This document shows positions 51,879-63,858 of a stretch of 64,000 nt of DNA, in pieces (the stretch's first letter is position 1; every line of letters begins with the position of its first letter). Made by a program: the position numbers and the translations under genes. The notes under the pieces were generated by a model. The model was not told the DNA's origin. It saw nothing but the letters and a program-made list of their open reading frames with translations, and did not search any database. Source of the DNA: Spiroplasma endosymbiont of Lasioglossum villosulum (GTDB taxonomy: Bacteria > Bacillota_I > Bacilli_A > Mycoplasmatales > VBWQ01); the NCBI RefSeq assembly GCF_964020195.1, contig NZ_OZ026539.1, forward strand, positions 124,001 through 188,000, read 5' to 3'.

Positions 51879-53576
51879 ATGCCAATCGGTACAACTAGTA
51901 CAGCAATACTTTTAAACATAAATAAACCAAAACATACTAGAACAAGTAACCAACAAGAAAACAAAAGTTTTTGATGAGAAATTTTAGAAATGATTGGTGC
52001 ACAAGTTATAGCAGTAGCACTTGCTCCTTTTACTGGTGGATTAAGTGAAAGTTTTGCACTTGGATTAGGTGCAAGTGATTTAGTTGCTAGTATTAGTGCT
52101 GTTGGTGTAGAGTTTTTAACTGATTTTACTATTAATCAAGTTTATGATTATTTAAAAGGAAATGTAACAAAATTAAATACTTTCTTTAATATACTTCCTG
52201 CATTTGCTGGACTTAATAAAATTAGTCGTGGTTATCGTACAAGTAAATTTATTAAACTAGCACAAAAAACTAAAACATTAGAACAAGTGGGAATTAAAGA
52301 AGCAAAAAATTTACAAGAAATTATTAGTCAAGTAAGTGGAAAAGAAATTTTAACAGATAAAATTATTGGTAATAAACGTTATTTAATGAATTATAGTTTT
52401 ACTCCTAATCGTGAAACAGTATTACGAGATTTAGGTTATGTTGCTGAAAGACAATATAAAAATAATTTTCAAAAATTAGAAGCACAAGAGTTAAAAGATT
52501 ACTTATTATTACAAAATACATTAATAAAACTAAGTCCACAATTAACTCCTAAATTTAAAATTAAAGATATTGAAAAAGCAAATAACTTTTTAAAAAAATT
52601 TAATACTGATTTAAAAGAAGTATTAAAAATGAATCAACATGATTGATTAAATTTAGTTCATACAATACATACAGAAAATAGATATGGAAAAACTTTAATT
52701 TTAGATTTACAAAAAATTCGTGCTAATGCTATTAAATTTAATTTTAAAAATAATGTTATTCATCAACTTGTTTTAAAAACAAATCAAACTTTTAAATATT
52801 TTGATATTAGATTTTATTTAAAAAAAGGTTTAAATAAATTTTGAAAAGATACACCATATTTTGAAAAAATACGAGAAAGTATATATAAATTACAAGAAAA
52901 ACTTGAAGAGTTAGAAAAACAAGCATTTGAAAAAATTCAGAAATTAAAAGAAAAAGCAACTGATTTATTTACTAGTGCAGAAAAAAGAGCAATTAAACAC
53001 GCACAATTAATTCCATTAAATTCACCAGTATTTATGGGTTGTAAAATTCAACCTTTGTCATTAGATAAATGTGCAATTACTATTTATCATCGTAATCCTA
53101 AGTATAAACCAATTACAGTTGTTGATAGTATTCTTAAAGCAAAAACTTTTGTTACTCAAATACATCCATTTCATTGATATCGTTGATATAGTGGTTGATA
53201 CATTGGTTAGGGTGTTAATCGTAATAAATGATTAAAAGCAATAGCATTTGCTCCGCCAGTTATTCAACAAATAATTAGAGATAGTTTTAAAGTATATAGA
53301 GAAATATTTAGAACTATTAGAACTTATCATAAAGTAATAAATGTTATTAATAATCCTATTGAAAATATTAACAAATCATTTAAAAATGTTGGTTTAAAGT
53401 TTTCAGTTAATACTTTATTTGGTACTGGATTATTACATCATTTGGAAAATTTTGCATATAGTCAAGTTGTAGAAAAAGGTAAGAAAAAATTACAAAAAGA
53501 AATTATTCATATATCACATAGAAAAACTAAAACAAAAACTAAAGATTATAAAAAAGCATTTTTTAAGGAATGATAA
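51879..53576 (+). pseudogene. Large phage structural protein gene with an in-frame TAG (module B)
   Basis: ATG 51879 (AAAGGAAATTAATATC). 443 codons to TAG at 53208-53210, after which the same frame stays open (GVNRNKWLKAIAFAPPVIQQ...) to 53576; without the TAG it would have 565 residues. It has a hydrophobic N-terminal region (GAQVIAVALAPFTGGL), a long helical centre and aromatic-rich YRWYSGWYIG just before the TAG. A TGG-to-TAG change would explain it. Perhaps an internal or ejection protein; family not recognised. Confidence 0.55.
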
Positions 53577-53579
53577 ATT

Positions 53580-55639
53580 ATGATTAATAAACTTTGAACT
53601 GGTGTCAGTCTAGAAAATTATAATAACTGATATCCATTAACTGGAAAAATTACAGAAACACCACAGCAATATATACAAACATGACCAAATGTTAATGATT
53701 GATTTAAAACTTTTGCTATTCGTGCTCAAAATGATATTAATGCTTATCTTGGTTTTATTTTATCTAAATTTCCTTTTGATAGTTTTAAAGATGAATTAAT
53801 TAAAGAAACATTAAGAGATATGGTTTATGTAACCGCTGAACATTGAGTATTTAATCGTACACCAATTGAATTTAATGTTGATGCTACTATTCAGTTTAAT
53901 AATGGTAGTCAATTTAGTGCAAATAGTATTCCTACAATTAATGTTTGAGATTTAGCACCAAGGACAATGAAAATATGGGCAAGACTAACAGAATTAAAAC
54001 AAATATTATCAAATTATAATGATGATGAAATAGATGTTGAAAAAATTGATTTAAAAGCATTTTATACTAGAAATCAAGTTGATGAATTAATCGAACAACA
54101 AAAAGAATTTACATTATCAAAACAAATTAAATTATATGATGATTTAGTTGATGATAATGAAAATGAAATATATAGAGGTCCTGTTAGTAAATTTATTAAT
54201 AAAGGTTATGTTGCAACTGATTATGATAAAGAAACTGAAACAATGATTTTAGATTGACCTGATGAAATTGGTACATTACCATCCGAAGCATTACAAAATA
54301 ATCCACAAATTGGTGATTATACACATGCACCAACTTGTGATTTTTCTGCTAAACAACAAAAACGAATTACTACAAATGAAAATAATATTAAATTATTAGA
54401 AACTAAAGTTGATAATAATATCAAATCAATAGAAAATAAAATTGAGATTAATAAACAAAATATTGATGATATTAAAAATAACTGATTTAATATTGAAACT
54501 AGTCCATTATGAAAAGAGATATCTAATGAACTTTCAACTGATAATTTAAATAAAGAAATATTAGTAACATGAGGTTATATTTATGAGAGTGATATTTATA
54601 AATATAAATATACTAGAAAATCTATATTTAAATTAAATGAAGAATATGCAATAAAATCATATACTCTATTAGATACTTTTTATTCAGATAAAACTAATAA
54701 TATTAGATTATATTTAACTTGCAGTAATTATAAAATTCGCGCTAGTGCTACACCCGGAACATATTATTCAGGATTTATTTCTAAAATATATCAATATCAA
54801 GGAACTGGAACACCAACTGAATTTATATCGGAAGAAGGTACTGAACGTGATTATTATACAAAACTAGAAACTAATAATTTATTAGATAAAAAACAAAATA
54901 AATTCCTTGCTGGTACTAATATAAATATTGATGAAAATAATAAAATTAGTGCTACTGGTGGTGGAATTGACCCAACTAATTATTATACAAAACCAGAAGT
55001 TGATAAAAAATTAGAAGATACAAAAGCATTATTTCCAATTGCTTTTTCTATGAATGCTATTGGTCAAGAAATTCCTAATTTAGAAACTACTGATAAAACT
55101 ATTGTTGGTGCTATTAATGAGTTAAAAGAAAAAATAAAAGATAAAAAGTTTTCAAATGATTATTTTAAATATAATACTGAAACAAATGAAATTTTACTAA
55201 ATGATGAAGAAAATTCATTACTTTGTAAGGATTTATTAGAAAATAATGAATATAAATTATTAAAAACTCAAAATAAAAAATTATTACAAGCAATTAATGA
55301 AATATTAGAAAAACAACCACAACCAAGTCCAAGTAGTTCAAATTGAAAAGAAGTAGGAACAAGAGAAAAAAATAAATGAGATAATTGACAAATTACTTAT
55401 GATTTTCAAGAGAATAAACATTATAGAGTTTATTATTCTTGAAGTATATATAATCCAGTTTATACTATTCAAGAATTTATTATAACTGATAAAAAATTGC
55501 TGGTGTACAAATACAAACCTTTAATAATAGTGCTAATATAGTAATTTTATCAGTTCAACATGCAAAATTGATTACTATTTATACTGGAAAAGGTAATTTA
55601 AAAGGTAATGTATGAAAATTAGAAGAATTACAGGAATAA
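53580..55639 (+). pseudogene. Phage fibre gene with frameshift near the 3' end (module B)
   Basis: ATG 53580. The N-terminal adaptor-like domain (KLWTGVSLENYNNWYPLTG... INAYLGFILSKFPFDSF) is followed by coiled coils, YYTKLETNNLLDKKQNK and NYYTKPEVDKKLEDTK fibre repeats, and a block almost identical to module A (LETTDKTIVGAINELKEKIK). The written frame stops at 55541 (653 residues). One more A near 55490 restores KKIAGVQIQTFNNS... and the ending WKLEELQE at 55639, similar to KKLEELQE of module A. The receptor-binding tip is therefore truncated. Confidence 0.6.
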
Positions 55640-55643
55640 AATT

Positions 55644-55766
55644 ATGATTTGAAAAATTATAAAAATTATTTTAAGTTTAATTGGAGTTTTATTATCTTCG
55701 GCTATTGCAGGTTTAATTATATTTATTATTGTAAAAATTGTATTAAAAATTAATCAAATATTTTAG
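55644..55766 (+). CDS. Holin-like single-span peptide (module B)
   Basis: 40 residues, nearly identical to 17988-18101 (MIWKIIKIILSLIGVLLSSA versus MIFKIIKIILGLIGVLLSSA). One membrane helix. Follows the fibre gene as in module A. Confidence 0.6.
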
Positions 55767-55786
55767 AAAGGTGGTGAATATTATTT

Positions 55787-57034
55787 ATGCTAAGTCGTTT
55801 TTTTAGAAAAGATAGAAGTAATATTAGTGATAATCAAAATGAAAAAGTAAAATTTTTAAGTAATAAAAATAAAAGTACACATGCTTCTATTTTAAGTTAT
55901 TTTGGTTTTAATGATTTTAATCATGAAACTTATTTTACTGATTTTGTAGCAGAAAATAACGCTAATTTATATAATGCTCCATTAGATATTAATAATGAAA
56001 CTATTAAACAATATTTAATTCAACAAGAATTTTATAGAAAAAATTGAAATTCTATTTTTAAATTAAGTAAATTAGGAATTAGTGGTTATTTAATTTATAT
56101 TGCAAATGATAATTTATATTTTCAAGTAGTTGATATCCAACAAAGAGTTTATGATATTACTGGTAAATTAATTCAATGTACTATTTTTTATGATAGTTAT
56201 CAACAAAATGCACAAACTGTAAGATTATTTGAAGTTTATACGTTAAACAATGAACAAGTAACAATTAATCGTGTAATTTATAGTATTAATGATAATAAAA
56301 AACAATTTCCATTAGATTTTAAATCATTCATTAATAACCCTAATTTAGCACAAGAACAAACACTAAATATTAAGTATATACCAATAGCAATTATGCGAAA
56401 TAAAGCAAATGAATTAGCAGATTGTGATAAAGTAATGGATAAAATTAAAGCATTAGATGTTATTTATGAACAAATTGTTTTAGATACTATTTTAAACTCA
56501 CCAAAGTTTATTTTTAGTCAAACTTATGGTAATGTTCAATCAACATTAGAAGAAGCAGTAAGAACATTAGTTACTAAAAACTACATATTTAAAAGTGGTG
56601 GAGATAATAATGAACAAAACGAAAATATCAATATGACAAATAGTAATTTCAAAGGTAAAAATTTAACTGATATATACGATTGAAATGTTAATGAAATATT
56701 TAAACGTTGTGGTATTCATATTCCAAGTCAAAAAAAATCTGTACAACAATCAGTTCCCGAAAGTACAGCAGTAAATATTTCAACTATTAATTATATTGAA
56801 CAAAAATTATGACAATTTAATATTGATATTCTTAAATTTATTCAAATATTAATACGTTTAGACAAAGATTTATTAAATAGTAAAACCTTTAATATTAATG
56901 ATGAACAAGAAATTAATAACTTAACAGTTAAATTAAAGTTATTTAATTCTGAAAATAACCAATTAATAGGAGAGAACAATGGAAAACAACAACAAACCAC
57001 AAACGAAGTTTCCACAGAAACAGAAACAAACTAA
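55787..57034 (+). CDS. Phage portal-like protein (module B)
   Basis: 415 residues from ATG 55787 (AAAGGTGGTGAAT). Stretches such as YLIQQEFYRKNWNSIFKLSK, GISGYLIYIANDNLYFQVVD and LNIKYIPIAIMRNKAN correspond in layout to phage portal proteins (stem/clip alternation, then helices: NINDEQEINNLTVKLKLF). Size and absence of another candidate support this. It is displaced to the 3' end of the module, after the holin-like gene, whereas module A starts with the portal. Confidence 0.5.
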
Positions 57035-57134
57035 ACTTAATCAAGCAGAAGTAGAAAATGATTATTTAATTGATAATATTCCTTATGATTTTACTAATAT
57101 GATGAGTGCTACTAGTGACCCGGATATTAAATAG
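56979..57134 (+). CDS. Short protein at the module B right edge, possibly truncated
   Basis: 51 codons overlapping the portal end (MENNNKPQTKFPQKQKQTKL... MMSATSDPDIK, stop at 57132). The GAGAACA site (AGGAGAG) is good. The abrupt end beside the 28-bp direct repeats suggests a gene cut at the element boundary rather than a complete protein. Confidence 0.4.
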   Translation: MENNNKPQTKFPQKQKQTKLNQAEVENDYLIDNIPYDFTNMMSATSDPDIK

Positions 57135-57212
57135 TAATATGCCCCATCGACGACAAGATTTGATAAATATAATATATATAAATATAATATGCCCCATCGA
57201 CGACAAGATTTG
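57135..57212. repeat. Two 28-bp direct repeats at the right edge of module B
   Basis: TAATATGCCCCATCGACGAC plus AAGATTTG occurs at 57135-57162 and 57185-57212, identical, with 22 bases of pure A/T between. The core GCCCCATCGACGAC is strikingly GC-rich for this genome. Could be an attachment or replication-protein site. Confidence 0.85.
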
Positions 57213-57290
57213 TTTTTTAACCTTGATATTAAATATTAAATATTAAAAGTTAATTTCTTTTAATATTATTTAATTTTAAAAGGTTATAAC

Positions 57291-57327
57291 ATACCACCTT
57301 GATTTTCAAATCAAGTTGGTATTTTTT
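57291..57327 (+). terminator. Strong terminator at the right edge of module B
   Basis: ATACCACCTTGATTT pairs with AAATCAAGTTGGTAT (one mismatch), followed by TTTTTTG. Ends transcription of module B before the giant gene. Confidence 0.85.
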
Positions 57328-57410
57328 GTTTTAAATATTTGAAATAACAATAATGAAATTATTATATTAATATTAAATTTAATAAAAAACAAAAAATAGG
57401 GAGGAAAATA

Positions 57411-60400
57411 ATGCCAAACACATTTAATTTTAACAACATAACAAAAGGTCAACAATTAAAATTTTTTTTAATAATAATAAAACATTAATTTTTAAGACAG
57501 AGAATGCTTCGCAAGGTACAAGATTTGTCGTATTTGGTGAAACATTGGAAGGAGAAAAAGTATTAATTCCTGCTTTTACTGCCGCAGAATTGGATACTAA
57601 ATATACTTATGTTGATGATAAATCACAACGGACTAACAATTTTATCGATTGAAAAAGTGAAACTAAATTTGGAAGAGTCATTTCTCGTTTTCTAGATGTA
57701 GAAGAAATTTATTTATTAAATGCTAAAGGTCAGTTAAGAAAATATAATGATACTTTTCATGATACTGTTTGTTTTCAAAGAAGTAATTTTTATGTGTCTA
57801 ATGAAACCACTTACAATTTTGAAGATTTAAATTTGTTTTCTTTAAAAAAGAAAGTTTCCAATATTTTATTAGAACATAATAGAGGAACATTACCAATGAT
57901 TGAAAATGTTTCTCTTATTAAACAAGCAGCAGAAAAAATTGGCGTTTCTTCAACAGCGAGTTCTGTTAAATTATTAACAATGGTAGGAAAATTAAAGTTA
58001 TTTATACAAAAAATTAATCAATTGCATGAAGTAATAAACGTTTCTGCTTATTCGCAAGAGACAAATATTAATGTTGATGATATCACCTCATTAATTTCCC
58101 AAACAGAATTATTAAATAATTTAAATAATAAAACTGGCTCAATTTTTACTAAAGAAGAGTTAGCAAAATTTAAAATTAAATTAGAAGATATTAAAATTGG
58201 TGACCAAACAAATATTTTTGACATAAAATTTAATTTTATGTATAAAATTGATGATAATAATTGAAGTAAATCTTTTACTTCTGCTACATTCCAAATTGAA
58301 ACGAAATGAATAACAAAGTTAGAATTATTAGTAAACATTTATGATGGTGTATTTTCAATGCATTTTATTTTAAAACTGTTAAATTTAGAATCAGAAAAAA
58401 CAACAAATGGTTTTAAGATGTTAGATCAAGAAATTGCAAAATTAGATCAAGAAATTGTAAGTTTTGTTAATTTAATTGCTGAAGATAACAAAGCGGTTGC
58501 TGATCTAGTCAATTTACAAAAAAAATGTAGAAAAAAAATGCTTTTTTAAAAACAGAAAATAAATTAAAAAATGCAATTGCAGAAATGCAAAAAATTTTAC
58601 ATAAAAATGAAAAGATTAAACAAGAACGATTAAATTATTTGCTAACAAGGATAAAATTGGTTAATAATGTTCAAATGCTAAGTTATTTACAGAAAAGGTT
58701 ATTGACAAAAAGTAAAGAATATTTAATAATAAGTAATGTTTTTAATGAGGTGCATAATTTATCTTTATATAATAGAGAAGCTGTTAAAGGATATATTATT
58801 AGAAGCACTAAAAATAATAATTTAGTAGCTACTGATTTTGATTATAAAATTGATAATTTATTTAATGAAAATTTTCCTGAATTTGTTGAAATTCATAAAA
58901 ATTTACCTCTTGAACTTCAACATAAACCAGAAGCTGTTATTGGAAGTTTATTACAATTTTTAGAAGAACTTAAAGAAATAGAAAAAAATAAACTTTTAGC
59001 AAAGACAAGTCCTATTTATACATCAAAAAGGATGGGAGAATCTTATTTTTCGTTATTATCATATGCAAATTATGAAGGAATTTTTTCTGAAACCATAAAC
59101 AATATTAAAGATATCAAATTAAAAATATTAAACTCTAAAAACAATGAAGAAATTAGAAAATATCAACAACAGTTAGAAGAAATATCTATTAAATTTTGAG
59201 AATCACAAAAAGATTTTACTAAGTTAGTTAATGAATGTTTATTTTCCTAATGAGAAGCAAGAAATTTGGCTTAAGTTTGCGTTAGAAGAACATTTTTTAT
59301 CAGAAAATCAAATATTAAAAAATAATGTTATTAAAAATTATAAAGACAAAGCAGAAGAAAAATTTACTAAGATAAGTAGTGTATTAAAAATAAATCAGCA
59401 ATTAGTACAAGGTTTTCAAGAAGAATTATCTGATACATTCAAAGTCTCAAGACAAAGAATTAAACAAAAATTAAATCAACAAAGATTGGCAACTGGTAAT
59501 TGAAAAGTTGATGATATTATTTCAATTAATAGTATAATCGATATTACTGGTATTAATGAAAAACAAGCAGTTTCATTTAAAGTTTTAACAAAAAATAAAG
59601 ATGATTTTACTGTTATTATTCAATATTTAAATTCAAAAAAACAATTAGAATATAAAATAAGAGACATTACGATTAATAATTGTGGGACATTCAATTTTAC
59701 TTTAAATAAAGAAGAAGTTACATTTCCAAATTGACAAGAAATTTTGAAGTTACAATCGTTAATAAATGATTATATAATTTGAAAAGATAAAGAATTAGTA
59801 GAACATGTAGAATTGTTATCGAACAAACTTAAAAAAATTAGTAATTCAGTTTTAAGTTTTGTTAAAGTTAATAATCAAAATTTTTTCAATAATTGAGAAT
59901 GAGAAATTAATTTGCAAAAAATTAAAGAAAAATTATTAGTAACTATTGAACAAGAAATAGAAGAATATAAACAATTAATTGAAAAAGGTCAAATGCAATA
60001 TGAAAAAAATTTAAAAATTAGTCAAGAATTAAAAGAAAATCTTACTAATGGTAATTTAAATTTTGTTTTTAGTGAAAACAGTAAAGAAAATATTAAAAAT
60101 TTAAATCAAAATAAAAACAACACCAATGTAACATTTGATATTTTTTATTATAATAAAAAATATTTTATAGGTAGTTATAAAACTGAAACATCTACCATTA
60201 ATTTTAAAATTCTTAGAGATAGTTTAATTGCAAAAAACAGGCTACTAGAAATAAAAGAAAAAGTTGCCGCCATAAGAAAATCAGTTTTAATAGTTGATAG
60301 TAAAATAAGAACGGCAGTTAATGATTTAACTAAGTTACATGATAGCATTATTGAACTTTTACAAATTAAGAAACAGGAATGAGAAACGTTAACTAATCAT

Positions 60401-61402
60401 ACAATTGTAAATGTTCAACTACAAAATCAAAAGATATTAGCACAATTAAAGTTAGATATCGAACAACTTGTTAAAAAAATCAGTTTTATTAAAAATAAAA
60501 TTTCTGAATTAAGTAACCAAAAAATAGCAAATTCATGATTTTATAATGACTATCTAACTTTTATCAGATATTATGAGAAAGCGAATGAAGTTGCACCTTG
60601 AAGTATTGAAAAATATTTATGTTGAGATAAAAACTTTAATATTATTAAAAACAATTTAAAAATATATACTGGTTATGATGATTTTGATGATTATAAAACA
60701 ATATTTTTAAGTAAACTTTACAATATTAAAACTATTGATATTGAACACTGTCAAAAATCTTTAGTAGAAATATCAAAAACAAAATTTAAAAAACTTAGTT
60801 GATGACAAAAAATAATAAATAAATTATCGTGAACATGAAAAAAAACAAAAAGAAATATCAAAGTGATTAAAGAAAATAATATAAAAAATTTTGGAACTTT
60901 AATTGCAAATTTAAATGAAAATAAAACATCAATAGATAAAATAAGCGTATCTTATCAAAGACAAAGTATACCAGAACTATTGCCAACATCTGAGCCTTGA
61001 GATGAATGAATAATTGAAAAAAAACCTAAATTATCACGTTCAAATAGTACTGATAGTGCGATAAGTTCACTTTCTTATGAATTTGAAGAAAATGATTATT
61101 CTATTATTGATATCGATAAAATATTAAGAGAACTTAATAGTTATAGTTTTCCACAGTATAGTGATTTAGAAAGTAGTACTGAATCATCTCGTCAAGAATT
61201 TAATCATTGTCTTACTAGAACAGCATCTAGTGATAGTGGCATTTGTTCTGGTCAGATTACTCCTAAACCAGTTAGTACAAATCCTTTTGATGATGAAAGC
61301 GATGATGAAGAACTTGCTGGTAATACTATTAATGAATCTAATAATTTAGTAAATACTGTACCATTACCATCCAAATCAACTCCAAAATTAAATTTTTCTT
61401 AA
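57411..61402 (+). pseudogene. Giant coiled-coil protein gene (about 1,330 codons) with three frameshifts
   Basis: ATG 57411 after TAGGGAGGAAAATA. Frames change in a T8 run at 57462, in an A8 run at 58531 and near 59232. Joined, they encode an N-terminal beta-rich region (KTENASQGTRFVVFG), several hundred residues of coiled coil (IEQEIEEYKQLIEKGQMQYE...), a basic Trp-rich stretch (KKLSWWQKIINKLSW) and a disordered Ser/Asp/Glu-rich tail with ASSDSGICSG and FDDESDDEELAG. No signal peptide. Function unknown; size and acidic tail are reminiscent of host-directed proteins, but this is speculative. Confidence 0.55.
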
Positions 61403-61484
61403 TTGATAATTAATTTTATATTTTTCTTTATAATTTATATGATACGATGTAATCATATAAGTAAAAGAAACAGGTGTATATTAT

Positions 61485-62582
61485 ATGTTAACTGCTGGTA
61501 TCGTTGGTTTACCTAATGTAGGTAAATCAACATTATTTAAAGCCATAACCAATTCACAAGTATTAATTGAAAATTATCCTTTCGCTACTATAAAACCAAA
61601 TATTGGTAGCGTTCCAGTCAATGATTCAAGAATTTTAAATTTAATAAAAATTTTTAATCCACAAAAAGTTGTACCAACAATTTTAGAATTACATGATATT
61701 GCTGGACTTGTCAAAGGCGCTAGTAAAGGTGAAGGATTAGGTAATCAATTTCTTGCCAATATTAGAACGGTTGATGCAATATGCGAAGTTATTCGTTGTT
61801 TTGATGATATTAATGTTACTCATGTTGAAAATAAAATTGATCCAATTAATGATTTTGAAATTATTGAATTGGAATTAATGTTAGCTGATCAAGAAGTAAT
61901 AAGTAAACGAAAAGAAAAAGTTCGTAAAAAATCGCAAATAACTAGAGATAAACAAGGTATTGCTGAGGTAGCTTTATTAGAAAAAATTAATAATGAATTA
62001 AACAATGGTATTGCTATTCGCAATCAAAAGTTAAGTTCAGAAGAATTACTAATGATTAAACCTTATAATTTTTTAACTGCTAAACCAATAATTGTTATTG
62101 CTAATATTAATGAAAAAGATTTAATAACTAAAACTAATAAATATGTTGAACAATTACAACAATATATGAGCAAAAAAAATATTACTGTAATTGTTGTTTG
62201 TGCTAAGACAGAATGTGAACTTTCTGAATTAGAAGCAGAAGAAAAAAAAGAAATGTTTAAAGAGTTAAATATTTTTGAATCAGGAATTGATCAAATTGTA
62301 TTAGCAACTTATAAACTATTAAATTTAGGTACTTATTTTACTGTTGGACCCAAAGAAGTTCATGCTTGAACTTTTATTAAAGGAATGAAAGCACCAGAGT
62401 GTGCTGGTATCATTCATACAGATTTCATGAAAGGTTTTATTAGAGTTAAAGTTTATAATTATCAAGATATAGAATTATTGGGTAGTGAAAAAAATGTTCA
62501 GGAAAAGGGAAAAATGAGAGTTGAAGGTAAAAATTATATAGTTGAAGATGGTGATATTTGTCATTTCCTTTTTAATGTTTAG
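61485..62582 (+). CDS. ychF: Redox-regulated ATPase YchF (OLA1 family)
   Basis: 365 residues, the normal length. G1 GLPNVGKSTLF, G2-area ENYPFATIKPNIG, G3 DIAGLVKGASKGEGLG, and the base-recognition region ANINEKD in place of the NKxD of GTPases, as expected for an ATP-binding YchF. The C-terminal TGS domain (WTFIKGMKAPECAGIIHTDF... VEDGDICHFLFNV) is complete. A universally conserved ribosome-associated ATPase. Start ATG 61485 behind CAGGTG. Intact. Confidence 0.97.
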
Positions 62583-62667
62583 TTTTAAGATAATATTAAT
62601 TATAAAAAGGTTATAGTTTTGTTATAATTAATTTGAAAATATACTAGCAAGAAAGGAAAAAATTATT

Positions 62668-63171
62668 ATGTTAAAAAGTAATTTACAAAATCCTGATTCT
62701 GACATTCAAGAAAACAATTATGTTCCAAATAAAAAAACTAAAAAGTTTGATGTTCTTAATAAAATAAAAGTTTCAAGAGCTTTACTTTTTTGATCACCAA
62801 TTGTGCAAATTATTGGTAGTATTGCTTTTTTAATACTATTAATAGTTAATACATTTGTTGGACAAAAAATGGGGTTTGAATTTAGTAAACTACAATTAGC
62901 TTTATCATTATCATATGTTGGAGTTGCAATTTTAGTCAGTATTATTTGTTTTATGATACCAGCAAAGAAACTTAAAAAGAAATCTTCATTTAGAATTACT
63001 GCTATTTCAACATTAATATTATCAACATTAATGTTAAGCGGTAGTCTAGTTTTTTGATCAATACCAGTATTATTATTTTTTTCATTAATCTCATTAATTG
63101 TATGAATATGTGAAGTAATAGCAGCGATTATTTTAATTTTAGTAGTTGAAGAATTACCTAATGAAAAATAA
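62668..63171 (+). CDS. Four-span membrane protein
   Basis: 167 residues, GAAAGGAAAAAATTATT upstream. A hydrophilic 45-residue N-terminus is followed by four hydrophobic helices (e.g. IIGSIAFLILLIVNTFVG, SVPVLLFFSLISLIVWI-like). First of three adjacent membrane-protein genes in one apparent operon; a TATAAT box is visible at about 62619 upstream. Family not recognised. Confidence 0.65.
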
Positions 63172-63185
63172 AGTAGGTGAAAATA

Positions 63186-63845
63186 ATGAAAATTAAAGAT
63201 TTAGATAATCTTAAAAACAAAGAAACATGTTTTATTCCATATGAACAAAAAACTAAAAATGCATATTTTGTTTATTTGACAATATCAATAGTTCTTTTTT
63301 TATCAGTTTTTATTTTTTTATTATTTGCTGCTATTAATGTATCAAAATATAAATTATATAATGTAAAACTTACTGATTTTAATTATCCTATTTTGAATTT
63401 ATTTTATGTACCAATTGTTTGTTTAATTGCAATTACTGTAAGTATGATTTTATTAATATTTGCTCCTAGAGTAAGTATTGTCTCTTCAAAGTATAGCAGT
63501 AGAATGTTTTATACTGCTTTTTGATTATTAATTCTTAGTGTAATGTTAAGTTCAGAAGTACAATTAACTTATATTTCACAATCTGGAATATTATATAATG
63601 AAAATTATCATTGAATTAATCCAATTATTGCAAGAATATTTATTATTTTTAGTCTTTTTTTAATTTTGATTACACAACTATTTTTTTGAATTATGCGTAG
63701 AAAGTTTACATTTATGAACTCAGATTATGAAATTTATACTACTAGAAGTATGGAAAAAAAACAAAGACGAATTAGAAAACAAGAATTAAAAAAAATTAAA
63801 AAACAAGAAAAGGGATTTAGTAAAAAAACTTTGAATATTAAATAA
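63186..63845 (+). CDS. Four-span membrane protein with basic C-terminus
   Basis: 219 residues from ATG 63186 (GTAGGTG upstream). Four membrane segments (VYLTISIVLFLSVFIFLLF, FYVPIVCLIAITVSMILL, FWLLILSVMLSS, RIFIIFSLFLILITQLF) then a very basic tail (KKQRRIRKQELKKIKKQEKG). Same operon as 62668 and 63859; possibly a small complex. Unknown family. Confidence 0.65.
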
Positions 63846-63858
63846 GGGGGACAGATTT

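Noticed and set aside
53208-53210. TAG as a recoded sense codon
   Set aside because: TAG ends several intact genes here (for example 13682-13684 and the transposase), so it functions as a stop.
57135-57212. CRISPR array
   Set aside because: Only two repeat units, a 22-base A/T-only spacer and no cas genes nearby.
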